From: Morella rubra
Taxonomy: Eukaryota; Streptophyta; Magnoliopsida; Fagales; Myricaceae
NCBI GenBank assembly: GCA_003952965.2
Contig: CM025855.1
Coordinates: forward strand, 6,214,383 to 6,278,382
Reading direction: 5' to 3'
Length of the DNA: 64,000 nucleotides
The notes under the pieces were generated by a model. It made no database searches, was not told where the DNA came from, and saw only the letters and a list, made by a program, of their open reading frames with translations. Positions 38,512-50,495 of the stretch are shown piece after piece. Both the position numbers and the translations under genes were made by a program. Position 1 is the stretch's first letter; each line of letters opens with the position of its first letter.

Positions 38512-41500
38512 GCAGCAGTTGGCCACGGTGTACCGGTTTAAAAAAACACAACCAAACTTATTTTTATTGTTTTTGGTAACTAACTAACTATTCCTTATAA
38601 TTATTGAGTTGTTCCTTTAATTTTGCCATTCCGTTAACATTTGGCCCGCTGGTCTTCTAAGCAATTTGGAAATTTTTTTTTTGTCTTAATTACTCCATTA
38701 GTCTTCAGAGTATGACCAGATAAAAATTAGGTTCTTATATTTATTTCATCCTAAACTAATTCTAAAAAATTCTTTTATATATAATTCTGTCAATTTAATT
38801 AACCAGCATGACTTTATAAACTTGCGTTCTAAAGATATTCCGGCAACTAGTACAAAACAAAATAAATGGTCCAATTTAGAATCCACCATACCCCAAGATT
38901 AGTGTACTAAGTAAATTTTATTTTTATTTTTTTATGTGTGGATTGGATTGTAAGCAAACTGGAATTCAACCTTGCTAGAACATAAATTAAAAGAAAATTT
39001 GTAGTTTAACTTTCTTTTCAAGGCAATTTTTAAAGTAGGATCAAGTCTACGTTTTCAAATATTTGAATAAGAACATTGATAACAATAAACATACCTTACG
39101 AATTATGGTTAGGAATAATGATTAATCATATTAGGAAAACATTGGAAATCATATTAAAGTTTTTATGTTTATACCTAATGAACTCAATAAATCTTCAAGA
39201 CATCTTACTTTTATCTGTTTATTTATCTTATATAATATGATACAATTCTTCAATAAATGTCACTTATGATTCGATAACATTTTTTTAATGAATTTTGTAC
39301 GAAATAATATAACTTGGAGTGTCAATTCAATAATTTTTTTTGACATATTATCAAGAAAACAAAATTGAAACACAACATAGATATTAGAACACTATTATCT
39401 AAAAATACATGAAAGGTAAAAGACATACCATTTACTGTCAAAACCAAATTACTGCAAATTATGTCCCGAATCATAATAAACATTCCATGTATATCTCTCG
39501 CGGTTCTCGTTATTTGTCTCTCCCCGTAACCCAGGATATTCTTAGCCGGCGACACTCGACGAAGAAGGCATGCCACGTGTGACGGAACAAACGTTGGAGA
39601 AGCAGACACAAGCGAGACACGTATGTGTACGGCACGTGAGCGTAATCGTCCGCCACGAACGTTTTTGGGAGGGTTTGGGTTTGTCGATTTGTCCACGTAA
39701 GCTTCCACGGAATGCGGACAGATTTAGGGTGATGTGTACTTCGTTGGACTACAAGGACGATTGAGAAGAGGTGCGGCTGGCCTTTTAGTCATTTTGTTTT
39801 CTTGTCTTAAAGTCTTGCCAAAAGTATGTTATAAATTTCGCCAATCTTTCTCAAAGGTGCGGAGTGCGGACTAGGAGGGCCTCTTGGTCGTTTTGTTAAG
39901 ATAAGAATGCCAAAAAGTAAAAACAGAACATCAATTTGTTCAATTCAATCTCATTAAATACTTGGACACCATTATTCATCTTTTAACTGACTTTGTCACA
40001 GGCTGAGGGCGGCTAAAAAGATAATAATATCAGATAAAGTATAAAAATTGAAAATTAAATTAAAATATAATTTTGTTTTTTAAAAAACCTCTAAAATTTT
40101 ATTTGTGGAATTTATTTTTTTTTATTTTACTTTTTTAGCCTCTAAATACGCTTAACTCCAACTGTTACTTAATTGTAAAGTTTTTAATTTAAACGGATAA
40201 TATTTAGTCTATCATATATATATATATATATATGTATGCCAAATCAGATTAAAATAACATACATATGAATTTTCTCTTTTCTTGTTTGATAGACTTCAAA
40301 ATAAGTGAAGCTTAGATTCATAAACAAAGAAATTAATAGGTCTTACACTTTAAAAATTTAAAGCATTGATTCTAAAATAGCATAAAACACAGTCACGTGA
40401 TATACAAGTTATTTTTCCAAAAACAGTATCCACGACAAACAGATTGAGGAATTTGTCTTCAAATCGAAAATATAAATAAACAAAGAGACGAAACGGGGCC
40501 CGTACGCTCTTCGTTATTTATTTGAAACCACTGCGAAGTTGGAAAACCGAAAGAGCACGAACAAAGCGCATGAAACGGACACGCACAGGGTGTGTGAAAC
40601 GGGTTGGCTGGCATGTGAGAGGCTCGTGCCTTTCCTTCGGCATTGGTGAATAAAAAGATCCCACAGCGCCTGTCTGTCTGCCCATGGGACCATGACATGG
40701 AAGGGTCGAGTTGCTCAAATCGGTGTTTTTTTTTTACCCTGAAAAAATCGAGCTCATTTATTGCAAACTAACCCTCGACGGAACCCAAGATTTTCTCTCT
40801 TGTCTCACCAGTCCGATAAAGAATTTATAATAAGGAATTGAGTAAGTGACGCCGTTTCTCTCTTCCTGCATTTCTCCAGCGTTCAAAAATGTGATATCAC
40901 ATGAAAATAACGACACATATATATGTGTGTGCGGCAAAGAAGTGGACATTTTGTGCCCTTTTTGATACCAACGGTATATAACGTTTTCATACAGATTAGG
41001 ACAACGATGGATTCTATATTAATTCAGAGAGGAAAAGGTCATGGGCTGAGTGAGCAGCTATATTCATAAGTGCAAACCTATTGTCATATATAATATTTAT
41101 TTTCTCCCCAAGTGTGAAAGAACCTCTCTTAATCATTATGCCATTTTAATGCTTTGATTAAATAATACAATTATTTCAAGGACTATCTATAGTCTCCATA
41201 TATGTTTTACATTGAAAATAGCTTTTTGACAAAAAGAAAAAAGAAAGAAAAAAACCGATTCACGATGCTTGTTAGACTTTTATTCCTTAATAACAAATAG
41301 TTTCTTAATTCTTACAATTATTAACTATTTTTTATAAGTTAGGTGTAGCTCTTTACCCTTTTTCATCGTGGTAGGAAAGTGATCGGATTTTGGGTTTATT
41401 ACAGACGGTTGCATACAAATAAATAAAATAAAGTTGGTTGTAGCCGTCGGATTCCCTCTTTATTTATTTATTTTCATTTTTCTAGGGGAAGGGGTTGTCT

Positions 41501-43200
41501 CGAGCAATATTCCACTCCGTTCTTTTGAGCATCCAATGTGAAAAATCTTTTAATACTAATTAATGTCCGATCGAGTGGCGCCGGGTCTGCAGAATCTCCG
41601 AACCAGGACCATCAATAGCTGTAGTGGTCATATATGACCGTGTAGCTCGAAAGGTATGGACCACGTGTGTATCCCCCTTGAGTGCATGGTGCTTTTACCC
41701 GTAATCACGGGCCCAATGTTTTGTTCCCAAAAATAAAGAATAATTGTCTGTGGATAATTTTTGAAGATTAACGCTTTTTCAATGCTTGAGGTCTCCAGCG
41801 AGAGTGAGTCCACCGACATTTCCAAATAAATTTTGTTGATTGTATATTTGTTCGGGTTTTTTGAAAAAAAAAAAAAAAAAAAGTCAGAAATGAACTATCA
41901 TGAAATAAGTTTATCATCGCTTCAACTTGAAAATTTTATATAACACAGAAACTATCAAAATTTAATGAGACTATTATGATTCAAATAGTCATTAAGAGCA
42001 AACTATATAATTCGACACATAATCCGCGCATTACTAAATTACCACCCCATAGTGATTGTCTAGATTTACTTAAATATGTGTAATGTGAACCTACCAATAA
42101 TAATAAAAATTGCCAAAATTTGGAACCACAATCTATACACGTTCCGTAAGAAAGTAAACTACTGAATGAGGCCTAATAGTGTGTATACGAGGCCATTTGG
42201 GCATGAAGAAAAAAAAAAACAAATTTGAGTGTTTTGAATAGAAAAAAAAAAATTGGTGGAGGCCCTTGATTATGCAAGTAAGTGGTTGCGTGTCCAAAAC
42301 CAACGCTAGAAAATAAGTGGGTTGCGCGTGTAAAGCTTATGCTTTGCACGCATCTCTCGCGTGTCAAATGCATAAGATATGAGTCATATGACCACTGGGC
42401 TTAGAGAAAAAAAAAATATATACCACGACTAATTTATACCCGACCAGAGTTGAAAAGTGGCGACTGACTTTGCTCTGATTAGGTCCTGTCGTTTTCGTAA
42501 GCTTATTTTTCTTTCATAAAGTCTTTAGTCTCTTATCTAAAACAACATATTTTTCTGACCTTAAAAATCTTTGGACCTCCAATAAGTTCTGGTTCTCCAG
42601 ATCGATAAGTTACTGATCGTTTTATATGCACTGTTAGCAGATTGCAGTGCTACACACTACCTAATTTTAGATGTAGATTTGAAAATAGGTTTAAGACAAA
42701 AAGTATTTTTACATACAAATCCAATTATCCAAGCACTTTATAAAAAGAATCGACTGGCATCCATGCAAACACGTCCTATGGATGAATTACTATTATTATT
42801 ATTTTATCTTTCGGGTCGATGAATTATTTTGAACTATTGCTGACTTTAAATCACGCTACTTTGTCTTTCCTCAGCATTCGAATCGTTTTTCTAGCTTAAA
42901 AAACAATGTAACAAAAGAATAGCGACTATTAAAAGGATAAAATCAAGCAAGATCTTTATATTGTTACTCTATTGGAAATTGGGTACTTAGACTAGTGGGT
43001 TGCGATTCGTTTGGAATTTTGGTGTAGCATACATTTCGCTTCAGCCAACGTAATGTCGTTGTGGTCCATATCGTACACATGGCTGCAATGTTCCATTGGA
43101 CTCATCTTCCAAGTTACTCGGCTGATGATTATTCTTGACAATCTCTATTGGCCGATTTGACCAAATCATCCAATATCAACTCATTGCAATCTTTAATGCC
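38512..43200. other. Intergenic region, no gene recognised
   Basis: Mostly AT-rich, with short TA tracts near 40213-40232. A GC-richer island at about 39530-39770 contains several ACGT-core sites (CACGTG at 39574-39579 and 39633-39638, plus GACACGTA and TCCACGTA between and after). The frame through this island (39322-39708, minus) has no recognisable domain. Nothing else is supported. Confidence 0.5.
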
Positions 43201-43229
43201 AACTGACATTCAACCTTTCAATACTATTT

Positions 43230-44400
43230 TCAATGCATACAATTGACCCAAACTTTTTAATTATTATATATACGAAAGGATTAAGTTTCATATATACCAT
43301 TTTAGAATTAAGAGATTTGAGTGGTAGTGACCAAGAGAAAGATAACCTTCAGACTTCCAATACCAGTTCCTCTAGCCACAGTATAGAAACTGATTATGAT
43401 AATCCTAATCAGAAATCAGGCTATCAAGATAGTTGCTGTAAAATTATTAATGTCATTAGTAAATAAGAAGAGCTCTTAATTGATTTAATCGATAAGGTTG
43501 GAGATACTGAGCTGAAACCAAGTTAAAATCTGTTGACTTTGTTGATAGGGGAACTCGGGTTTGGTTCGTAAACGACTACATGACTTGACTTAAGGACAAT
43601 TTGGCCGGGGGATAACTTTGGATTTGGCGGTGTTAACTGGGTTGACTGGGCAGGTATTTTCCTTGAGTTAGGTGCCATGAGATTTTTGCAAGAATTCACA
43701 GGTGAGGAAATTAAGGATACTATTCTGGTTGCCTTTGATGTATTCAATATCAAAAAAGATATTAGTGCTGCCAACAGGCAAAATCTTTTAGATGCAATAT
43801 TTTGAACATATTTTTTTAAAACAAATTTCGCACTTTTGAAATATTCAATTCTGACTAAAAATTTCTGATTTAATAAATTAACTTGAAATTTACTAATGGA
43901 TAATACTATAGACAAAATCTCTTTTTTAATGGTACTATAATTCTGCTGACACTGATTATTAATTTTGGGAAGGGAAAGGAATATGTGCCTACTAGTTATT
44001 TCAATTCTATGGTTTTTGAACCAATAAAGTGAATATATATACGGCTTTCTCCATTTCTCTTCTTGTGTTTTTGAAATTCTTATTTACGTAACTTGTTACT
44101 TGGTTTACTAATGTTTATTTTGTTATGACTTTGTTGGTGACTTAACTTATACTTTTAGAAATCATCTAAATTATATGAGTTTTGTGCATCTTGATCAAAT
44201 TCTGACTTTAAGAACAAGTCAAACAAGAACAAACTTTCCTAGCTTCTTCGCATTCATCGTCAGCCAGACAAGCCATTCTAAACCTGTACATAGCATTCAC
44301 AACTCCCTTTAGACATTATGAAATATGGAAATTAATGTCTTTCGGATTAAAAAATGTACCAAGTGAATCCCAAAATGTCATGAACGATATCTTTAACCCT
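43230..44400 (+). pseudogene. Degenerate reverse-transcribing element, probably endogenous caulimovirus-like
   Basis: Near 44300-44395 the plus strand encodes the conserved RT stretch around F-G-L-K-N-x-P-S-E, followed by MNDIFN. That combination is more like Caulimoviridae reverse transcriptases than Ty3/gypsy ones. Upstream, 43300-43520 carries an acidic, Ser-rich segment and a LLIDLIDK-type piece, and 43670-43800 another protein-like piece. All are separated by stops and frameshifts, and no frame spans more than about 80 codons. The element is clearly non-functional and heavily decayed. The family call is tentative; an old retrotransposon remains possible. Confidence 0.45.
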
Positions 44401-44628
44401 AATGGTCATTTCTATATATATATATATATATGATTACTTATTTTGTGTAATACGCTAGTAAACAAATGCATTTTAAATATTTAAGGTTGTTCTGTAAAGG
44501 CAGTTCTCCCCTTGTAATACTATCACTATTCTTGGTTGTTTTAGTATTTTTTGTTGGGTGGGGGAGGGCGAGGAATTTTCAAATAAAAAACACGTGGTTT
44601 TCAATTGCTAGAAAGATAAAGGCACTAT

Positions 44629-45250
44629 GCAAAAGGTTGCCACTTTAGACCACTGGAAGCTGCGCAGTGACTTTTGGCATCAATGCAGCCCTAATGGGGT
44701 ACCTCAAGATGGTTGAGGTCCTTGAGGACCACCTGTAATTGATGCATTTCGTATTTATGGCATTCTCTTTTCTCTCGCACGTTTGCTTCCTCCATTTGAA
44801 TTGCTTGATGATTTTTTTGCTTTTCCAGAGTTGGTTGTGAGGTTTATCGTATGTCTCAGTCTGTAGTGCCTATTCCAGTGTTTTGCAAACTGTAATGATT
44901 TTTTTTTTAATCACATGTCTAAATTAGCTTACGCGTGCAAAGATTGCCACTTTAGACCACTAGAAACTGTGCAGTGACTTTCGGCATCAATGCAGCCCTA
45001 ATGGGGTACCTCAAGATGGTTGAGGTCCTTGAGGACCAACTGTTATTGATGCATGTCGTATTTCTAGCATTCTCTTTTCTCTTGCACATTTGCTTCCTCC
45101 ATTTGAATTGATTGAGGATTTTTTTGCTTTTCCAGAGTTAGTTGTGAGGTTCATCATCCATCTTAGTCCGTAGGGCCTATCCCAGTGTTTTGCAAATTGT
45201 AATGTGTTTTTTCTTTTTTAATCGCGTGTCTGAATCAGCTTACGCATACC
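44629..45250. repeat. Tandem array 1 of ~310-bp repeat (two units)
   Basis: Units start at 44629 and 44937 with GCAAA-G-TTGCCACTTTAGACC and are about 308 bp long. Each holds the conserved core CATCAATGCAGCCCTAATGG, the short palindrome GGTCCTTGAGGACC, a T-rich run and an ending near CAGCTTACGCG. The same unit recurs at 46536-47470. Open frames run through parts of each unit but are broken differently from unit to unit. I do not recognise the sequence. Confidence 0.85.
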
Positions 45251-45890
45251 TCGATTAATTCTGGAACTTGTGCAGTCGTTCATTCTTATACAAATAACTG
45301 AATAATTATCAAGTTAAAGATCTTAAATATAGCCCCAAAAAATTAATATTACTTAGGCAGTCACACAGTGTCATATGCTTGAGCACTCTATATAACTAAT
45401 GTACATGCATGGGTAGCCGAGACCAGGGCGATTACAAGTAGCGGAAAGTTAAAAGTACGGAAGACACGGTTCCAAAAAAGGTGAACTGATCAGAAGGCTT
45501 CCTAGTAAATAATTGGGTTTTCCATTCCAGTCCAATCACTGTTTTGGACAGCCCAGTAATATATATTGGGCCTACTCGATTAAAACCTTTTAAGAAGCTG
45601 AAAGAGAGAATTCCAAAAAAAATTGTTTAAGACTTGAAATTAATGCCCCTAATTCAGTACTATTGCTTTGATTTTTGTCCCAACGAGTGATAGTTCAATA
45701 ACTAGAAGGGAAATTTTTTATTTTTGGACGCACGTTACTTTGTGGATATTCCGGTCGTAGATCTAATTTATAGATTTAGATTTATCGTTGCGTTCTCAAT
45801 GGAATCAGTATATTTTTTAATTGAGCTAAGTCAGTCTAATATGGTACACAAAACCTCAATGCAACATATTTCTCTCTTAACCAGAAAGAA
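45230..45890. repeat. Duplicated block A, copy 1
   Basis: About 660 bp following array 1 match 47450-48142 in the same orientation, ending in both at CCAGAAAGAA. Divergence is modest, with scattered substitutions and small indels. No coding function is recognised. Confidence 0.85.
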
Positions 45891-45904
45891 ATCAAAACAA
45901 CCTA

Positions 45905-46128
45905 AAACAAAATGAGCAAAAGTTTTGTAACGGCTAGATTAATACAAGTGATTGAATGATTTTCTTTCTCTATAGTTATTGGCTTTTTATTAGGACGACT
46001 CCGCAAAGCTTGGATGCACTGAGGCATAAATCTAGAGAGAAAGATTATTGGAGTTTTTTCGACTTGAAAGATGGAGTACGTACGTACAAGCTGGCACTGG
46101 ACTACTGGAGTCCTGAAAGTCAAGTGCC
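45905..46128. repeat. Block I, copy 1 (inverted partner at 48143-48365)
   Basis: These 224 bp are repeated as a reverse complement at 48143-48365. The plus strand carries an open frame (45956-46201, running into block C) with protein-like composition around SFFDLKDGVRTYKLALDYW. I do not recognise it. A 13-bp linker (45891-45904) separates it from block A; this linker is missing at the second locus. Confidence 0.85.
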
Positions 46129-46537
46129 TTATATTTATAGAAGCATAAAGTTGGTAGAGAAAACTGCGAGAGAATTACAAGAGTACCAAATCCCGATCTG
46201 ACTTGATCAACAAATTAGAAATACAAAAAATACTTGAGAAAAGTACATAAAGAATTTTCCAAACCCCACTTGACAAATAATAAAAACAAAAAGAACTCCT
46301 CGTGTGAACGGAATTACGCTGTCCAACCGGCCAAGTGCCGCGGCTGCTGATTCTGATTCTGATTCATTCTCTTCCACCATGATTGACTCCCGGCGCAAGA
46401 AGCAGGCAGGTTCATTGTTTTCGACAGCTTTCTTTCATCATCTTGCGAGTCATGCTGACCGCATTATAGTCGGGAATCACGGATGGATTTATTCCCTTCT
46501 TTATTATTTTGCTTGTTCACATACATGCAATCATAAA
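46129..46537. repeat. Block C, copy 1
   Basis: About 409 bp match 49957-50358 closely, one difference being an extra GATTCT repeat. Short open frames exist on both strands, including a plus-strand one with RKKQAGSLFSTAFFHHLASH, but no family is recognised. Confidence 0.85.
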
Positions 46538-47470
46538 GGGTTGCCACGTTAGACTACTGGAAGCTGCGCAGTGACTTTCGGCATCAATGCAGCCCTAATG
46601 GGGTACCTCAAGATGGTTGAGGTCCTTGAGGACCAGCTGTTATTGATGCATGTTGTATTTATGGCATTCTCTTTTCTCTCGCACGTTTGCTTCCACCATT
46701 TGAATTGATTGAGGATTTTTTTGTTTTTCCAGAGTTAGTTGTGAGGTTCATCGTCCATCTCAGTCTGTGGGGCCTATTCCAATGTTTTATAAATTGTAAT
46801 GGATTTTTTTTTTTAATTGTGTGTCTGAATCAGCTTACGCGTGCAAATGTTGTCACTTTAGATCACTGGAAGCTGCGCAGTGACTTTCAACATCAATGCA
46901 GCCCTAATGGGGTACCTCAAGATGGTTGAGGTCCTTGAGGACCAACTGTTATTGATGCATGTCGTATTTATGACATTCTCTTTTCTCTCGCACGTTTGCT
47001 TCCTCCATTTGAATTGATTGAGGGTTTTTTTTTTGTTTTTCTAGAGTTGGTTGTGAGGTTCATCCTCCATCTAAGTCCGTAAGGCCTATTCCAGTGTTTT
47101 GCAAATTGTAATGGTTTTTTTTTTTTTAACTGCGTGTTTGAATAAGCTTACGCGTGCAAAGGTTGTCACTTTAGACCACTGGAAGCTGCGCAATAACTTT
47201 CGGCATCAATGCAGCCCTAATGGGGTACCTCAAGATGGTTGAGGTCCTTGAGAACCAACTGTTATTGATGCATGTCGTATTTATGGCATTCTCTTTTCTC
47301 TCTCGCATGTTTGCTTCCTCCATTTGAATTGATTGAGGATTTTTTTGCTCTTCCAAAGTTGGTTGTGAGGTTCATCGTCCATCTCAGTCCGTAGGGCCTA
47401 TTCCAGTGTTTTGCATATTGTAATAGAGTTTTTTTTTTTTTTTTTTTTAATCGCGTGTTTGAATCAGCTT
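46536..47470. repeat. Tandem array 2 of ~310-bp repeat (three units)
   Basis: Units start near 46536, 46842 and 47156 (306, 314 and about 315 bp) and match the units of array 1. Length differences come largely from the poly-T run in each unit. As after array 1, a copy of block A follows directly. Confidence 0.87.
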
Positions 47471-48142
47471 ACGCGTACCCCAATTAATTCTGAAACTTGT
47501 GCAGTCCTTCTATCTTATACAAACAACTAAGTAATTATCAAGTCAAAGATCTTAAACGTGGCTCCAAAAAATTGATATCACTTAGGCAGTCACACAGTGT
47601 CATATGCTTAGAGTACTTTATATAACTAATGTATATGCATGGGTAGCCGAGACCAAGGCGATTCCAAGGAGCTGAAAGTTAAAAGTACGGAAGACACGGT
47701 CCCAAAAAAGGTGAACTGAGGAAGCCCATCTAAAGGCTTTCTAGTAAAAAATTGGGTTTTCCATTCCAGTCCAATCACTGTTTCGGACAGCCCAGTAATA
47801 TATATTGGGCGACTCGATTAAAACCTTTTAAGAAGCTGAAAGAGAGAATTCCAAAAAAATTGTTTAAGACTCGAAATTAATGCCCCCTAATTCAGTACTA
47901 TTGCTTTGATTTTAGTCCCAACGAGTGACAGTTCAATAACTAGAAGGAAAAATTTTTTCCAAAATTTTTTTATTTTCAAATGCGCTTTACTTCGTGGATA
48001 TTCTGGTCGTAGATCCAGTTTATGGGTTCGGGTTTGTTGTTGCGCTCTCAATAGGTTCAGTATATTTTTTAGTTTAGCTAAGTCCATCTAATATGGTACA
48101 CAAAAACTCAATGCAACATATTTCCCTCTTATCCAGAAAGAA
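47450..48142. repeat. Duplicated block A, copy 2
   Basis: This is the second copy of the 45230-45890 block, same orientation. Its right end, CCAGAAAGAA, abuts the inverted block I at 48143. Confidence 0.85.
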
Positions 48143-48365
48143 GGCACTTGACTTTCAGGACTCCAGTAGTCCAGTGCCAGCTTGCACATACATACTCCAT
48201 CTTTCAAGTCGAAAAAGCTCCAATAATCTTTCTCACTTTTTATGCCTAAGTGCATCCAATCTTTGCGAAGTCGTCCTAATAAAAAGCCAATAACTATAGA
48301 GAAAGAAAATCATTCAATCACTCGTATTAATCTAGCCGTTACAAAAGTTTTGCTCATTTTGTTTT
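48143..48365. repeat. Block I, copy 2 (inverted)
   Basis: This is the reverse complement of 45905-46128, from GGCACTTGAC to CTCATTTTGTTTT. Its left end abuts block A copy 2 and its right end abuts the foldback element, so the inversion breakpoints coincide with the element boundary. Confidence 0.87.
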
Positions 48366-49956
48366 GGAAAAAACCCAAACAGTTCCTGTGGTTTCACGTT
48401 GTTGACAAATGGTCCCTGTGATTTCAATTTGAACACATTAGTCCTGTGATCTGTTGCACCGTGGTCCCTCCATCAATCCCCCCGTGAAACTATATATTAA
48501 TGGAGAACGCTGATGTGTCAATAATTTACCACGTGGACATCGATGAGCTTGTAATTTTCACACGTGGCCATCTCACATAATATTTAAAAAATAAATAAAT
48601 TTATAGCAAAGTACTCAAACAGTCCCTGTGGTTTCACGTTGTGACAAAATAGTCCCTGTGGTTTCAACTTGAACAAATTAGTTCCTGTGGTTAGCAAACC
48701 CATGGTCCCTCCATCAATCCCCTGTGAAACCATTAACGGAAAACGCTGATGTATCAAATAATTTTACCTTGTAGATGCTGATGAGTTGACAATTTTCACA
48801 TGTAGAATGCCACCTTACATAATATTTTACAAAATAAATAAATTTACAAAATGTAAAAAAAAAAAAAAAAAACAAAAGAAAAAAGATTCGAATGCCCTAA
48901 AGTTACCCCCAAATCACACTTCCTTCATCGAGAAACCTTCATCTTCATTGAGAAACTTAACTTCTCATTCGCACCGTAAATTTCTCCCTTCACCTTCACT
49001 TTCCTTCCCCCCAAATCATAGAAATCCACCGCTGCACCTACTCTTTCCTTCGCGTTTTTAATTTCTCGCACATCATGTAAATCCCCCAAATCTTGCTACC
49101 TTTTTTAGTTGCCCAAATCTCCCATACGAGCACTAATGACACTTTCTAAGTTTCTCTTAAACCCTCAAGACATAAAAAGAAGCTCAGTGTCAAAATCAAG
49201 ATATTCGTTGAATTAAGATCTTGTTTTGAAGACTTCATGTTACAAATAAATAACAAAAAAAAAAAAAACACAAACAAGTAAGTCTCCAATCCACTACTCT
49301 TTTTACTAGTGATTTGAAATGCCATTAGTGATTTTGAAACTGAGCTTTTTTTTTTTTTTTTTTTTCTTTTTTCTCGGGCCAAGGTTTCTCGGTGAAGTTA
49401 GTATGATTTGGGGGTAAGTTTAGGGCATTTGAATCTTCTGTTTTTTGTTTTTTTTCTACGTTTTGTAAATTTATTTATTTATTTAAATATTATGTGAGGT
49501 GGCATTCCACGTGCGAAAATTATCATCATCACTGTCCACGTGATAAATTATTGACACGTTAGTGTTTTCCTTTAATGGTTTCACCGGGGATTGACAGAGG
49601 GACCACGTTGTAATAGTTTGCTAACCATAGGGACTAATTTGTTCAAGTTGAAACCACAAGGACCATTTTGTCACAACGTGAAGCCACAAGGACTGTTTGT
49701 GTACTTTTCTGTAAATTTATTTATTTTTTTTAAATATTGTGTCAGGTGGCTTCTTGTGAAAATTGCCAGCTCATTAGTGTTCACGTGGTAAATTATTGAC
49801 ATGTCAATGTTCTCCATTAATGGTTTCACGGGAAGATTGACGGGGGACTACAATGCAACAGTTTGCTGACTACAAAGACTAATGTGTTCAAATTGAAACC
49901 ACAGGGACCATTTTGTTACAACATGAAACCATAGTAACTGTTTGGATATTTTTCCC
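48366..49956. mobile_element. Foldback / Mutator-like non-autonomous element, 1.6 kb
   Basis: The left arm starts GGAAAAAACCCAAACAGTTC and the right end, reverse-complemented, starts GGGAAAAATATCCAAACAGT. The inverted arms are about 540 bp each (48366 to about 48912, and about 49405 to 49956). Each arm consists of two tandem sub-repeats of about 245 bp around CCCTGTGGTTTCA...GTTGTGACAAAAT. The central 490 bp has no recognised gene. Long modular inverted arms are typical of plant foldback or Mutator-like non-autonomous elements. No 9-bp target duplication is visible, because the left flank is the inverted block I. Confidence 0.75.
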
Positions 49957-50358
49957 TTATATTTATAGAAGCATAAAGTTGGTAGAGAAAACTGCGAGAG
50001 AATTACAAGAGTACCAAATCCCGATCTGACTTGATCAACAAATTAGAAATACAAAATATACTTGAGAAAAGTACATAAAGAATTTTCCAAACCCCACTTG
50101 ACAAATAATAAAAACAAAAAGAACTCCTCGTGTGAACGGAATTACGCTGTCCAACCGGCCAAGTGCCGCGGCTGCTGATTCTGATTCATTCTCTTCTACC
50201 ATGATGGACTCCCGGAGCAAGAAGCAGGCAGGTTCATTGTTTTCGACAGCTTTCTTTCATCATCTTGCGAGTCATGCCGACCGCATTATAGACGGGAATC
50301 ACGGATGGATTTATTCCCTTCTCTATTATTTTGCTTGTTCTGCACATACATGCAATCA
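49957..50358. repeat. Block C, copy 2
   Basis: Second copy of 46129-46537, starting TTATATTTATAG directly after the foldback element. It lies just beyond the 3' end of the truncated BTS copy, and the duplicate similarity stops near 50358. Confidence 0.85.
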
Positions 50359-50495
50359 ATTAATAAGCAAAACCTCGCAGATCATAGACCGCCATATATA
50401 TCTCCCCAAAGAAGTTGAAACATTAGGTTGAAGAAAAGAAAAAATTCTGTTGTGCTTTGAGTTTTTTTTTTTTTTCCTATGAAGTTCATGACTTA

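Noticed and set aside
39322-39708. 128-codon minus-strand ORF in the GC-richer island
   Set aside because: No domain, and the second half is AT-rich and hydrophobic by composition only.
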